A DNA stretch of 64,000 bases from Salinicoccus albus DSM 19776 (GCF_000385175.1 NZ_ARQJ01000028.1:1-64000), one strand, 5' to 3'. Positions 19,582 through 30,413 are shown, counted from the stretch's first letter. Translations and numbers: made by a program. Notes: a model not told the origin generated them from the letters alone.

Positions 19582-20769
19582 ATGGCAAAAGAAAAATTCG
19601 ACCGTTCCAAAGAACATGCCAATATTGGTACAATTGGTCACGTTGACCACGGTAAAACAACTTTAACAGCTGCTATCGCAACAGTACTTGCTAAACATGG
19701 CGACACTACAGCGCAAAGCTATGACATGATTGATAACGCTCCGGAAGAAAAAGAGCGTGGAATCACAATCAACACTGCTCACGTCGAGTACGAAACTAAC
19801 AAGCGCCACTATGCGCACATCGATGCTCCAGGGCACGCTGACTATGTTAAAAACATGATCACAGGTGCTGCTCAAATGGACGGAGCGATTCTTGTAGTAT
19901 CTGCTGCAGATGGCCCGATGCCACAAACTCGTGAGCACATCCTGCTTTCTAAAAACGTCGGTGTACCTTCACTTGTTGTATTCTTGAACAAAGTTGACCA
20001 GGTAGACGATGAAGAACTTCTTGAGCTTGTAGAGATGGAAGTGCGTGAACTTCTTTCTGAATACGACTTCCCTGGGGATGACATTCCTGTAATTTCCGGT
20101 TCAGCTCTTAAAGCGCTTGAAGGCGATGAAGAGCATGAAAATAAAGTGCTCGAACTTATGCAATCCGTGGATGATTATATTCCAACGCCAGAGCGCGACT
20201 CTGATAAACCATTTATGATGCCGATAGAGGACGTATTCTCAATCACTGGCCGTGGTACAGTCGCAACTGGCCGTGTTGACCGCGGACAAATCAAAGTCGG
20301 TGACGATGTTGAAATCATCGGTCTTGCAGAGAAATCTGCCAAAACAACGGTTACTGGTGTTGAAATGTTCCGTAAGCTTCTTGACTATGCAGAAGCTGGC
20401 GACAACATTGGAGCACTCCTGCGCGGGGTAGCCCGTGATGACATCAACCGGGGCCAAGTACTTGCTAAACCTGGTTCTATCACACCTCATACAGACTTCA
20501 AAGCTGAGGTTTATGTACTTTCAAAAGAAGAAGGCGGACGTCATACACCATTCTTCAACAACTACCGTCCTCAATTCTACTTCCGTACTACGGATGTAAC
20601 TGGTGTCATTTCACTTCCGGAAGGAACTGAAATGGTTATGCCTGGCGATAACATTGAAATGTCAGTTGAACTCATTTCTCCGATCGCTATCGAAGACGGT
20701 ACACGTTTCTCCATCCGTGAAGGTGGACGTACTGTTGGATCAGGCGTTGTAACAAGCATCGAAAAATAA
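19582..20769 (+). CDS. tuf: Elongation factor Tu
   Basis: GTPase that brings aminoacyl-tRNA to the ribosome; 395 residues. G motifs are GHVDHGKTT (18-26), [13 protein letters not shown] (switch), DAPGHADY (about 81) and NKVDQ (about 136). Domains 2 and 3 are intact with [13 protein letters not shown] and the C-terminal [29 protein letters not shown] precedes ATG 19582. It has its own 124-bp leader after fusA and a strong terminator downstream. Confidence 0.98.
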   Translation: MAKEKFDRSKEHANIGTIGHVDHGKTTLTAAIATVLAKHGDTTAQSYDMIDNAPEEKERGITINTAHVEYETNKRHYAHIDAPGHADYVKNMITGAAQMDGAILVVSAADGPMPQTREHILLSKNVGVPSLVVFLNKVDQVDDEELLELVEMEVRELLSEYDFPGDDIPVISGSALKALEGDEEHENKVLELMQSVDDYIPTPERDSDKPFMMPIEDVFSITGRGTVATGRVDRGQIKVGDDVEIIGLAEKSAKTTVTGVEMFRKLLDYAEAGDNIGALLRGVARDDINRGQVLAKPGSITPHTDFKAEVYVLSKEEGGRHTPFFNNYRPQFYFRTTDVTGVISLPEGTEMVMPGDNIEMSVELISPIAIEDGTRFSIREGGRTVGSGVVTSIEK

Positions 20770-20784
20770 CAGTGACGAACAGTA

Positions 20785-20816
20785 AAAACCCGGGACTTTT
20801 TTGTCCCGGGTTTTTT
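20785..20816 (+). terminator. Terminator after tuf (possibly bidirectional)
   Basis: AACCCGGGAC (20787-20796) and GTCCCGGGTT (20803-20812) pair perfectly, with TTTTTT on the plus side and a matching A run upstream. It can also end the minus-strand amidohydrolase operon, which stops at 20829. Confidence 0.95.
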
Positions 20817-20828
20817 GCTGTTCTGTTG

Positions 20829-21995
20829 TTATTTAAATTGTAATACGGTATTAATCAGGGTTTCCACACCTGCTTTCATCCCTGTTTCATCGATATCAAA
20901 CATTGGATGATGGTGGGGATAGTCTGCATCGATGCTGCTGTTCTGCACCCCTGTATAGACGTATGCCCCCGGGATATTCTGAAGGAAATAGGAAAAGTCC
21001 TCACCTCCCATTACCGGCGGATTTTCTTCACATCGGCTGACGTATTCTGCTTCCTGCATCACATCAACTAAGTGATTCAATTGGGTATTGTCATTCAGGA
21101 GTGCGGGGTATCCCTCAGTATAAGCAAGGTCGCATTTAACATCATAGCTTGATTCTATTCCTCTGGCGATACCTTCCATTCGTTTTTTCACTTTTTCTTT
21201 GACTTCTCTCTCAAAAGTTCTTACTGTCCCCTCGATTTCAACGGTACCCGGGATGATATTAAATGCGGAGCCGCTGTTGAATTTTCCGACAGTGACGACT
21301 GCAGACTTGAGCGGATCTACAGTTCTGGAGACTATGGACTGCAGCTGCTGTATCAATGAAGCGGCTGCAACGACCGGATCATTGGCTTCATGCGGCTCAG
21401 CCCCGTGTCCGCCCTGCCCCTGGAGAGTAATGGCAAATGAATCCACGCTGGCATAAGCATAATCATAAGTATAAGATAATGTTCCAACTGGATAGTTGCT
21501 GGAGACATGCGTGCCAAATATATAATCGATATTTTCGAGCGCCCCGTTTTCTATCATTGCTCTGGCTCCGCCGGGCAGTGATTCTTCTGCGTGCTGGTGG
21601 ATAAATACCACATTAACAGGCAGTTCATCTTTATAGGCAGAGAGTATCCGGGCGGCGGTAATCAACATGGCGGTATGTGCATCGTGACCGCAGGCATGCA
21701 TCACGCCTTCCTTTTTCGACTTGTAGGGAACATCTTTTTCATCCTGGATTGGCAGGGCATCAAAATCTGCACGCAGAGCGACTGTTTTGTAACTGTCATT
21801 TATCTGAAGCCTGGCGATGATGCCGTTTCCGCCAACATCCTTTCTTATGTCGAGTCCCAAATCTTTAATCTGTTCATATATATACTGCTTCGTATTTTCC
21901 TCATGGAATGAAACTTCCGGATGCATGTGCATATGGCGTCTGAGTCCGACCATTTCCTCATATCGCTTTTCAATCTCAGTGGCTGTATCTATCAT
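20829..21995 (-). CDS. M20D family amidohydrolase, paralogue 1 (last in operon)
   Basis: Zinc-type metallohydrolase of the aminoacylase/hippurate hydrolase/IAA-amino-acid hydrolase group, removing an acyl group from an N-acyl amino acid; cytoplasmic. 388 residues with LRRHMHMHPEVSFHE near the N-terminus, the metal motif VMHACGHDAHT (about 100), the lid dimerisation insert (about 180-290) and VMGGEDFSYFLQ near the C-terminus. The start ATG 21995 overlaps the stop of the upstream paralogue as ATGA, with AAGGAG 9 nt before it. One such gene follows tuf in Staphylococcus; here there are three in tandem. Substrate unknown. Confidence 0.9.
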   Translation of the reverse strand: MIDTATEIEKRYEEMVGLRRHMHMHPEVSFHEENTKQYIYEQIKDLGLDIRKDVGGNGIIARLQINDSYKTVALRADFDALPIQDEKDVPYKSKKEGVMHACGHDAHTAMLITAARILSAYKDELPVNVVFIHQHAEESLPGGARAMIENGALENIDYIFGTHVSSNYPVGTLSYTYDYAYASVDSFAITLQGQGGHGAEPHEANDPVVAAASLIQQLQSIVSRTVDPLKSAVVTVGKFNSGSAFNIIPGTVEIEGTVRTFEREVKEKVKKRMEGIARGIESSYDVKCDLAYTEGYPALLNDNTQLNHLVDVMQEAEYVSRCEENPPVMGGEDFSYFLQNIPGAYVYTGVQNSSIDADYPHHHPMFDIDETGMKAGVETLINTVLQFK

Positions 21996-23182
21996 AGTCC
22001 TGTCTCCTTATCAAAAAACTTAAAAACTGATTTAAGCATGACTGACACCGCGTTGATAAGCCCTTGCTCATCGATGTCGAAGTTTGCATGGTGGTGCGGG
22101 TAGTCTGCTTTGAAATTAGCATTCCGCGTTCCGGTGTAGTAGAAAGTGCCCGGCACGCGCTGCAGATAGTATGAGAAGTCCTCGCCGCCCAGGCCGGCTT
22201 CCAGTTCTTCCACCTTTTTCACTGAAGAAATTTCCTGAGCCGATTCCAGTATGAGATCTGTTTTATCCGTATCATTGATCACTGGCGGGTAACCTTTCAT
22301 ATAATCCAGATCATAGGAAATGCCAGTCGTGGTAACTAATCCTTCAAGACATTTTTTGAGTTCACTGATCATGACATTCTGCGCATCTGAGTTGAATGTC
22401 CGTATGGTGCCGCCGACTTCAACCATATCCGGAATGACATTGTGCTGAGTGCCGCCGTTGAACATGGTGATGGAGAGTACAACGGGTTCCATCGGTTTTG
22501 ATTTGCGTGTGACAGCATATTGCATTTGCGTGCAGAATGAAATGGCTGCCGCGAGCGGATCGATGGTATTATGAGGGTTGGATGCGTGACCGCCAAGCCC
22601 GTTGATTTTTACTGTGAAATCGTCCGGAATACCGGTTGCTGTACCATATTTATATCCGATGGTGCCTACATCGAGATAGCTGGATACATGCTGGCCGAAA
22701 ATCGCATCCACCCCGTCCAGACATCCATCCGCAATCATTTGTATGGCACCGCCCGGGTCGACTTCCTCCGCATGCTGGAATATGAAGACGACATTACCTG
22801 TCAATGTCTCTTTTTGCTGCGCTAGAATACGTGCAACGGTCAGCACCACCGAAGTATGCGCATCATGGCCGCATGCATGCATCACACCCGGGACGGTCGA
22901 GCGATAAGGTATATCTTTCTGATCCTGTATCGGCAATGCATCAAAATCGGCTCTGAGTGCGACTGTCGGAAGGGACGCGTCAATCATCAGCCGGCCGATG
23001 ACACCGCGTCCGCCGACACCTTCCTCTACATCTATCCCCAGTTCCCTGAGATATTGAGCGATGTAGGCGGGTGTCTGCACTTCCCGGAAGGAAAGTTCCG
23101 GATACATATGGAAATAACGCCTGAGTCTGACCATTTCGTTATAGCTGTCTTGAGTCAGTTGTTCAATGATGGCTGTTTCCAT
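21992..23182 (-). CDS. M20D family amidohydrolase, paralogue 2
   Basis: Second of three tandem M20D hydrolases; 396 residues. Same architecture as its neighbours: VRLRRYFHMYPELSFRE, VMHACGHDAHTSVVL (metal cysteine/histidine/aspartate), the central dimerisation domain, and GLGGEDFSYYLQRVPG. It differs from paralogue 1 throughout while keeping the motifs, which suggests an old duplication. ATG 23182 lies 28 nt inside the end of paralogue 3 and follows CAGGTGA. The tight overlaps indicate one transcript and coupled translation of all three. Confidence 0.9.
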   Translation of the reverse strand: METAIIEQLTQDSYNEMVRLRRYFHMYPELSFREVQTPAYIAQYLRELGIDVEEGVGGRGVIGRLMIDASLPTVALRADFDALPIQDQKDIPYRSTVPGVMHACGHDAHTSVVLTVARILAQQKETLTGNVVFIFQHAEEVDPGGAIQMIADGCLDGVDAIFGQHVSSYLDVGTIGYKYGTATGIPDDFTVKINGLGGHASNPHNTIDPLAAAISFCTQMQYAVTRKSKPMEPVVLSITMFNGGTQHNVIPDMVEVGGTIRTFNSDAQNVMISELKKCLEGLVTTTGISYDLDYMKGYPPVINDTDKTDLILESAQEISSVKKVEELEAGLGGEDFSYYLQRVPGTFYYTGTRNANFKADYPHHHANFDIDEQGLINAVSVMLKSVFKFFDKETGL

Positions 23183-24345
23183 TCAATCACCTGCTCGATT
23201 TCAAGTATTTTCATAAACATGGATAAGCCGTTCAACATCGCCTCTTCATCCAGATCGAACTTGGGGTGGTGGTGGACAAAATCGCTTAATTTATCGTGAT
23301 TGCCCGAGCCGGTAAAGAAGAATGAGCCCGGACGTTCATTAATGTAGTAGGAGAAGTCCTCGCCAATCATCAGAGGTTTGGCTTCTTCGTATTCCACGCC
23401 AAGGTCAGCCGCCGCCTGCCTGATTACACCGGCTTCAGCTTCATGGTTGATGACAGCCGGGTAACCGAACTGATAGTAGATTTCAGCAGAAGCGCCGCGT
23501 TTTTCAGCAGTGAGATTCGCTTCTTTCTCAAAGATATCCCTGATATTTTCTTTGACGTCCTGTTTGAATGTACGGACAGTACCCGTTAATTTCGCCGTGT
23601 CCGGGATGACATTGAATGCATTGCCGGCCTCTACCATACCGATTGTCACCACTGCGTTATCCATGGGGGCGACTTGTCTGGATACTATGGTCTGCAGGTT
23701 TGTAATCAATTCCGCGGCGATGACAATCGGGTCTGCAGCATCTTCCGGCCGGGCGGCATGCCCGCCTTTACCTTTAATTTTGATTTCAAAGTAGTCCGGA
23801 CTCGCAATGATTGGTCCCGGTTTCGTTTTGATCAGACCGGTTCTGTACTGGCTCCAGTAGTGCTGTCCATATATTTTATCGATATCTTTCAGCACGCCGT
23901 CTGCAATCATTGCCCTGGCACCGCCCGGCTGGACTTCTTCAGCAAACTGGAAGAGGAATGAAATGCTTCCCTTCAGCTTGTCTTTATTGGCATTGACGGT
24001 CTCGAGGAGTGCGAGCAGTGTGCTGGTATGTCCGTCGTGGCCGCAGGCATGCATGACACCGTCAACAGTTGATTTATAGGGCACATCTTTTTGATCCTGG
24101 ATTGCCAGCCCGTCAAAGTCGGCACGGATTGCGATATGGGGGTGGGGCGCCCTGCCGATTGTGGCCAGCAGACCGCCGCCGCCAACCCCCTCTCTGACAG
24201 TGACCTCAGGGTAATGGCTGAGGCGTTCCAGTATGTATTGATAAGTCTTTTTTTCATGGAAAGATACTTCGGGATGCATATGAAGATATCGCCGCGTATC
24301 AATCATTTCAGGCAGAATGGCTTCTGCGATTTTCTGTATTTCCAT
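23155..24345 (-). CDS. M20D family amidohydrolase, paralogue 3 (first in operon)
   Basis: First gene of the three-gene amidohydrolase operon; 396 residues from ATG 24345. An in-frame ATG at 24360 exists but lies in the Shine-Dalgarno: GGAGG (24358-24354) is 8 nt before ATG 24345, and that start matches the lengths of the paralogues. Motifs are TRRYLHMHPEVSFHEKK, VMHACGHDGHTSTLL and LMIGEDFSYYINERPG. The middle of HACGHDGH carries Gly where the others have Ala. Acyl-amino-acid or peptide deacylation is the likely chemistry; the substrate is not determinable. Confidence 0.9.
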   Translation of the reverse strand: MEIQKIAEAILPEMIDTRRYLHMHPEVSFHEKKTYQYILERLSHYPEVTVREGVGGGGLLATIGRAPHPHIAIRADFDGLAIQDQKDVPYKSTVDGVMHACGHDGHTSTLLALLETVNANKDKLKGSISFLFQFAEEVQPGGARAMIADGVLKDIDKIYGQHYWSQYRTGLIKTKPGPIIASPDYFEIKIKGKGGHAARPEDAADPIVIAAELITNLQTIVSRQVAPMDNAVVTIGMVEAGNAFNVIPDTAKLTGTVRTFKQDVKENIRDIFEKEANLTAEKRGASAEIYYQFGYPAVINHEAEAGVIRQAAADLGVEYEEAKPLMIGEDFSYYINERPGSFFFTGSGNHDKLSDFVHHHPKFDLDEEAMLNGLSMFMKILEIEQVIEWKQPSLNN

Positions 24346-24481
24346 GCCATCATCCTCCATTAATCATATTACTTAATTTTATCAAATTTTCGGATTTTTA
24401 GAAACTTTGAAGATGTCCCGTTTTCAATATTATGTTGGAGCGGACTTGTGATATGATAAAGGAAAGAGGAGGAGATTTTGA

Positions 24482-25672
24482 ATGTCTAAAATTTTGAATG
24501 AATATCTTGCATCCAATCTGGAGGATCTTAAAGACAACGGGTTATACAATGAAATTGATGTAGTGGAGGGGTCAAATGGTCCTGAGATTACAATTGAAGG
24601 TAAAAAACTCATCAACCTTTCCTCTAACAACTACCTCGGACTGGCAACGCATGAGAAGCTGAAAGAGGTAGCCAAGGGGGCGATCGATACGCACGGCGTT
24701 GGTGCGGGCGCTGTCCGTACGATCAATGGGACACTCGACATTCATGTTGAACTGGAGGATAAGCTGGCAGAATTCAAGGGGACTGAAGCAGCGATCGCTT
24801 TCCAGTCCGGTTTCAACTGTAATATGGCTGCGATTCCGGCAGTGATGAACAAGGAAGATGCGATCCTCTCTGACGAATTGAACCATGCTTCAATCATTGA
24901 CGGATGCCGGCTTTCCCGAGCGAAGATCATCCGCGTAAATCACTCCGATATGGATGACTTGAGGCAGAAGGCGAAGGAAGCTGTCGAATCCGGGGAGTAT
25001 AATAAGGTCATGTATATTACAGATGGCGTCTTCTCCATGGATGGCGATGTAGCTCTGCTGCCGGAAATTGTTGAAATCGCCAAAGAATTCGATCTCATCA
25101 CTTATGTCGATGATGCTCACGGCTCCGGCGTAATGGGCAAAGGGGCAGGCACGGTGAAGCACTTCGGTCTGCAGAATGATGTCGATATTCAGATGGGCAC
25201 ATTATCCAAGGCTATCGGTGTAGTCGGCGGTTATGTGGCCGGTTCACAAGACCTGATCGATTACTTGAAAGTGGCTTCACGGCCATTCCTGTTTTCCACT
25301 TCACTGGCTCCGGCAGATACCCGGGCAATTACTGAAGCGGTTCAGATACTGATGGACTCTGCGGAACTCCACGACAGGCTTTGGGACAACGGCAATTATC
25401 TCAAAAAAGGCCTTAAAGATCTGGGCTTTGACATTGGCAGTTCAGAAACACCGATTACACCATGTATCATCGGTGATGAAAAAACAACCCAGGAGTTTTC
25501 AAAACGTCTGAAGGAGGAAGGCGTATATGCCAAATCCATCGTCTTTCCGACAGTGCCCAAAGGCGCAGGGCGTGTGAGAAATATGCCGACAGCAGCACAT
25601 ACGCAGGAGATGCTGGATGAGGCGCTCGCAATATATGAAAAAGTGGGCAAATCGCTCAATGTCATTTCATAA
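24482..25672 (+). CDS. kbl: Glycine C-acetyltransferase (2-amino-3-ketobutyrate CoA ligase)
   Basis: PLP enzyme that splits 2-amino-3-ketobutyrate with CoA into glycine and acetyl-CoA. 396 residues, class II aminotransferase fold: [20 protein letters not shown] in parts, [33 protein letters not shown], and the PLP lysine in [29 protein letters not shown] lies 7 nt before ATG 24482. Followed 15 bp later by the threonine dehydrogenase that makes its substrate. The AONS synthase family is similar, but the tdh neighbour favours Kbl. Confidence 0.9.
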   Translation: MSKILNEYLASNLEDLKDNGLYNEIDVVEGSNGPEITIEGKKLINLSSNNYLGLATHEKLKEVAKGAIDTHGVGAGAVRTINGTLDIHVELEDKLAEFKGTEAAIAFQSGFNCNMAAIPAVMNKEDAILSDELNHASIIDGCRLSRAKIIRVNHSDMDDLRQKAKEAVESGEYNKVMYITDGVFSMDGDVALLPEIVEIAKEFDLITYVDDAHGSGVMGKGAGTVKHFGLQNDVDIQMGTLSKAIGVVGGYVAGSQDLIDYLKVASRPFLFSTSLAPADTRAITEAVQILMDSAELHDRLWDNGNYLKKGLKDLGFDIGSSETPITPCIIGDEKTTQEFSKRLKEEGVYAKSIVFPTVPKGAGRVRNMPTAAHTQEMLDEALAIYEKVGKSLNVIS

Positions 25673-25687
25673 TTTAAGGAGAAGTTT

Positions 25688-26632
25688 ATGGAACGCATTA
25701 TTATAACAGGCGCTCTTGGTCAGATTGGCACAGAATTGACTTTAAAGCTGAGAGATATTTACGGTGAGGAGAACGTCCTGCCGACAGATATTAAAAAACC
25801 CGAGAGCAGCGCACTCAAAGGAAAAACGTTTGAAATACTGGATATCAGGGATGCGGATCGGCTGTCCGAACTCGTGACTGCATTTAAACCCGATACCATC
25901 ATGCACATGGCAGCGCTGTTAAGTGCAACATGTGAAAAGGACCCAAAGCTCGCCTGGGATATTAATATGGGCGGGCTCATCAACGCACTGGAAGTTGCGA
26001 GAAATCACAACTTGAAATTCTTTACTCCAAGTTCAATTGGTGCGTTCGGGCCCTCCACACCCAAGGAAAATACACCTCAAGTGACGATTCAACGTCCGAC
26101 TTCCATGTATGGGGTGAATAAAGTATCCGGTGAGCTTCTGTGCGATTACTATTTCAGTAAATTCGGGGTGGATACACGCGGTGTGCGTTTCCCGGGACTC
26201 ATTTCCCATGTCAAAGAACCGGGCGGCGGTACCACGGACTATGCGGTTGAAATATTCTTTGAAGCAGTTAAAAACGGCAGATATACATCCTACATTGACA
26301 AAAATACTAATATGGACATGATGTATATGGATGATGCCGTTGACGCAATCATTCAATTGATGGAGGCAGATGCAGACCGCCTCGAGAATCGTAATGCGTT
26401 TAATGTGACCGCGATGAGCATCAATCCTGAAATGGTTGCCAACGAAATCAGGAAACATATCCCCGGTTTCAAACTGGAGTATGATGTAGATCCCATAAGG
26501 CAGGGAATTGCTGAAAGCTGGCCAAACGTAATTGACTCAACAGAAGCCGTAAAGCAATGGGATTTTAATCCGCAGTACAACCTGGCAAAAATGACAGAGA
26601 TAATGCTGCAAGCGATAAGAAATAAACAGTAA
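25688..26632 (+). CDS. tdh: L-threonine 3-dehydrogenase, short-chain (epimerase-like) type
   Basis: Oxidises L-threonine to 2-amino-3-ketobutyrate with NAD; 314 residues. Extended SDR/UDP-galactose-epimerase fold: N-terminal [19 protein letters not shown] (NAD-binding GxxGxxG), the [15 protein letters not shown] strand, catalytic [13 protein letters not shown] (Tyr-x3-Lys) and RFPGLIS. This type is unrelated to the zinc alcohol-dehydrogenase Tdh of E. coli. RBS AAGGAGAAG precedes ATG 25688. Paired with kbl, it gives the threonine-to-glycine route. Confidence 0.88.
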   Translation: MERIIITGALGQIGTELTLKLRDIYGEENVLPTDIKKPESSALKGKTFEILDIRDADRLSELVTAFKPDTIMHMAALLSATCEKDPKLAWDINMGGLINALEVARNHNLKFFTPSSIGAFGPSTPKENTPQVTIQRPTSMYGVNKVSGELLCDYYFSKFGVDTRGVRFPGLISHVKEPGGGTTDYAVEIFFEAVKNGRYTSYIDKNTNMDMMYMDDAVDAIIQLMEADADRLENRNAFNVTAMSINPEMVANEIRKHIPGFKLEYDVDPIRQGIAESWPNVIDSTEAVKQWDFNPQYNLAKMTEIMLQAIRNKQ

Positions 26633-26658
26633 GAAGGCTTCGGTCTTCTTACTTTTTC
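26628..26658 (+). terminator. Rho-independent terminator after tdh
   Basis: AGTAAGAAGGC (26628-26638), TTCG loop, GTCTTCTTACT (26643-26653), then TTTTTC. It includes the tdh stop codon. Confidence 0.9.
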
Positions 26659-26671
26659 TATAGGAGGCAAA

Positions 26672-27845
<1,174 letters not shown>

Positions 27846-27900
27846 TTAAATTTTCTGATAAAATAAGGACAAAATAGTAAAAGGGAGTTTTAGAGCGCTT

Positions 27901-28785
27901 ATGGTCAAATTGATCGCATTGGATATGGATGGTACCGTGCTGACTCCAAATCATGAAATCAGCAAACGTACAAAAAACGCAATAGATCGGGCAATGGAAC
28001 ACGGTATTCAGGTAGTGATAGCCACAGGACGTGCTTTTTATGAAGCGCACAGCATCATTAAAAAAGCAGGTTTGAAACTGCCGTACATCTGCCTGAATGG
28101 GGCGGAAGTCCGTAATGAAGATACTGAGATCCTATCCACTTCAGCATTAAATCATGAACTGATCGAAGAAGTGACCGAAGTATTTAAATCTGAAGGACTT
28201 TTCTATCAGATATATACAGAACGCGCCGTATATACAACAAATGTTGAACGGGATATAGAAATATTTATGAACCTTTCAGGCCAGACAGAACATGCCCCCA
28301 GTGAAGATACAGTCCGTAAATTTATGCAGAACCGGATAGAGAAAGGAACGCTTATTGAGACAGATGATTATAAGGATATATTTGAAAGGGAAGAGGAGAA
28401 TGTCCTTAAATTTCTGGCGTCATCTTCAAGCAATGCAAAGCTGGTCAGAGCTAAAAATGAGCTGAATGATATCGGCAATCTGGCAGTATCATCATCTTCG
28501 TCAGGGAATATCGAACTGACGCATGAAAATGCTCAGAAAGGCGTTGCTCTGGAGACGATCGCTAAAACACTGGATATTGATATGAAAGATGTGATGGCAG
28601 TCGGAGATAATCTGAATGATATCTCCATGCTGAAGCGTGTCGGGTATTCCGTAGCCATGGGTAACGCAGCATCAGAAGTCAAAGCGATTACCGACAAAGT
28701 TACAGAAACCAGCACAGAAGATGGTGTGGCAATCGCAATCGAAGAAACTCTGGCAGAAATGGATAAAAAAGCGGCGTCAAATTGA
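27901..28785 (+). CDS. Cof-type HAD-IIB phosphatase
   Basis: 294 residues. Motif I LIALDMDGTVLTPNHEI at the N-terminus, VVIATGRAF (motif II), a C2B alpha/beta cap (about 85-195), then LELTHENAQKG-like (IELTHENAQKGVALE) and MAVGDNLNDISMLKRVGYSVAMGNA (motif IV). Members dephosphorylate sugar phosphates, nucleotides or pyridoxal phosphate; the substrate cannot be told. GGGAG lies 16 nt before ATG 27901, an unusually long spacing, but the start fits motif I. Monocistronic, with its own terminator. Confidence 0.87.
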   Translation: MVKLIALDMDGTVLTPNHEISKRTKNAIDRAMEHGIQVVIATGRAFYEAHSIIKKAGLKLPYICLNGAEVRNEDTEILSTSALNHELIEEVTEVFKSEGLFYQIYTERAVYTTNVERDIEIFMNLSGQTEHAPSEDTVRKFMQNRIEKGTLIETDDYKDIFEREEENVLKFLASSSSNAKLVRAKNELNDIGNLAVSSSSSGNIELTHENAQKGVALETIAKTLDIDMKDVMAVGDNLNDISMLKRVGYSVAMGNAASEVKAITDKVTETSTEDGVAIAIEETLAEMDKKAASN

Positions 28786-28805
28786 ATGTTGAATCTGTGG
28801 AAATC

Positions 28806-28846
28806 AAAAAGATGAAGGGCCGTTAAGCAGCGGGCCTTCATCTTTT
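28806..28846 (+). terminator. Terminator after Cof-type phosphatase
   Basis: AAAAGATGAAGG (28806-28817) pairs perfectly with CCTTCATCTTTT (28835-28846), the loop being GC-rich. Both flanks carry A/T runs, so it could work in both directions. Confidence 0.85.
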
Positions 28847-28959
28847 ATGGTTATAGGAGAGTCCGTATCTCCAGTCAGGGTTTCCTGGACATCGCCCTTT
28901 CTTCGAAGTCCAGCAACCAGTGTCAATTATCGTCAGTCAGCCAACCAGACCGGGTAAAA
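28847..28959. other. Intergenic stretch with possible gene remnant
   Basis: Between the phosphatase terminator and the MFS stop there is no convincing gene. On the minus strand a frame open from TTG 28924 to about 28800 encodes about 40 residues (begins MTLVAGLRRKGDVQET). It has no Shine-Dalgarno and runs through the terminator. Small hairpins (GGAGA/TCTCC, CTGGAC/GTCCAG) are present. It could be a decayed gene end or only spacer. Confidence 0.25.
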
Positions 28960-30330
28960 TCACATCTCCTGCGGTTCTGTCTCTGGAGACTTCCTCTCTC
29001 TTTTTGTATCCGGATGATTGTCTGACGCATTATCTGCCGCATCCATTTTTGCTCTTTTATACATTTTTTTGGACGCATCAATTAAGCGGTTGCTATAAAA
29101 TATATACACAATCATAATCATCATCAAAGCACTTCCAAGATTGACCGGCCAGTATAACCCGAAATCGTACAGGTATCCAAAAATAATTGCACCGAGCGGC
29201 GTGATACTCCCTGCAAATAGCGAAACGGTCGAAAATACTCTGCCTTTGATATGCTGTGGCGTCACGAACTGCAGAAACACATTGAGCGGTACGTTGATGA
29301 ACTGTAATGTGAGGGTGAAGCCAATGCCGGCCAGACCGATGAATATGATATTAGAAATTGTGTTCAGCCCCAGATACAAAGGCAGCAGATAGAGCAAGCA
29401 GAGGGCAGCATAGACCAAAAAGCCTCGTTTCATCAACAAAAATGGATTTTCAAATTGTTTTGACTTTCCGACAATCACGCCTCCGATCAGCACACCAATT
29501 CCGGCAGCTGCATTGACGATACCGACCGCTTCAGGTTCAAATCCCAATTCGACAATCATCATCTTTTCGGGAAAGATTGATATAATCCCCGTCATAAAAT
29601 TGGCAAGGGCAGCGATAATCAGCAATGATTTGAAAACATCACTTTTAAATATGAACCTGAATCCTTCATTGATATTCTGTCTGAATTTAACACCCCCTTT
29701 TTCCACTTCTCCCTGCGCTTTATATAAATATCTTTGATAGCAGAGGTCGAATTTCAACAAAAAGTCAAGTATGGTGGAAATGAAAAAACCAATAAAAAAT
29801 ATCAGGATGATGTGATTGAATGATAGTAAACCAAACAGCACGCCGCCCAATATCGGACCCAGAATGATTGAGACCGACAGCAGTGCTGAAGTGTACCCCA
29901 TCACTTTTTGCACTCTGTCCTTATGGAACAGTTCGGTAATTGCTGCCTGAAATGCGTTTGATACGAACGGTTCGATGAGCGAATTCAAAAATGTGACCAT
30001 ATAGATGGCAATCAGATTGATGTCATAAAATACCGTATAGATGAATAACCCCAAAATCACCAGTGTATTTAAAGACTCACCGCTGATAATAATACGCCGC
30101 TTGTTTTTCATATCACTGAGCAGACCTGAAAATGGCAGTAATGCAACAGTCACCAATACGGAAATCGCCATGTTGATTGAGAAATAAAAAGCACTTCCTG
30201 TCTCATAGAGGATGTAGTAACTGACAGCAAATAAATAAACATTACTTCCGACGCTCAGAATGAAACGGCTTAAAGCATAAACGGCGAAGTTTAACCGTTC
30301 CTGAAGAGGAATCTTCTTATCCAGAATCAT
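28960..30330 (-). CDS. MFS transporter, drug-efflux-like
   Basis: 456 residues, about 12 membrane segments, with the long hydrophilic tail after about residue 410 typical of the MFS_3 (enterobactin exporter/macrolide efflux-like) group. RFILSVGSNVYLFAVSYYIL in TM1 and FSGLLSDMKNKRRIIISGES after TM2 match motif A of that group. Probably a proton-driven exporter in the plasma membrane. ATG 30330 follows an A/G-rich Shine-Dalgarno containing eight consecutive G. Divergent from an XRE-TPR regulator, with shared operators, so it is likely the regulated target. The export substrate is unknown. Confidence 0.87.
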   Translation of the reverse strand: MILDKKIPLQERLNFAVYALSRFILSVGSNVYLFAVSYYILYETGSAFYFSINMAISVLVTVALLPFSGLLSDMKNKRRIIISGESLNTLVILGLFIYTVFYDINLIAIYMVTFLNSLIEPFVSNAFQAAITELFHKDRVQKVMGYTSALLSVSIILGPILGGVLFGLLSFNHIILIFFIGFFISTILDFLLKFDLCYQRYLYKAQGEVEKGGVKFRQNINEGFRFIFKSDVFKSLLIIAALANFMTGIISIFPEKMMIVELGFEPEAVGIVNAAAGIGVLIGGVIVGKSKQFENPFLLMKRGFLVYAALCLLYLLPLYLGLNTISNIIFIGLAGIGFTLTLQFINVPLNVFLQFVTPQHIKGRVFSTVSLFAGSITPLGAIIFGYLYDFGLYWPVNLGSALMMIMIVYIFYSNRLIDASKKMYKRAKMDAADNASDNHPDTKRERKSPETEPQEM

Positions 30331-30347
30331 AATTCCCCCCCCTTTTT

Positions 30348-30364
30348 GTTTAATTTAATTAAAC
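30348..30364. promoter_or_regulatory. Palindromic operator O1
   Basis: GTTTAATTTAATTAAAC: 8-bp arms around a central T. It lies just downstream of the MFS -10 element, around the expected transcription start, and matches O2 in 16 of 17 positions. Probable site of the adjacent XRE regulator. Confidence 0.65.
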
Positions 30365-30366
30365 TT

Positions 30367-30395
30367 ATTGTAATAAACAGTCTATTGAATGTCAA
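30367..30395 (-). promoter_or_regulatory. Sigma-A promoter of the MFS gene
   Basis: On the minus strand: TTGACA (30395-30390), exact 17-bp spacer, TACAAT (30372-30367). It is bracketed by O1 downstream and O2 upstream. Confidence 0.8.
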
Positions 30396-30413
30396 TAAAA
30401 AGTTTAATATAAT
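30385..30413 (+). promoter_or_regulatory. Sigma-A promoter of the XRE regulator
   Basis: TTGAAT (30385-30390), exact 17-bp spacer, TATAAT (30408-30413). Its -10 lies inside operator O2, so the regulator is likely autoregulated. Its -35 overlaps that of the divergent MFS promoter by 1 bp. Confidence 0.8.

Noticed and set aside
28847-28957. 36-codon plus-strand frame after the Cof-type phosphatase
   Set aside because: Starts directly after a strong terminator with no ribosome-binding site and has unbiased composition.
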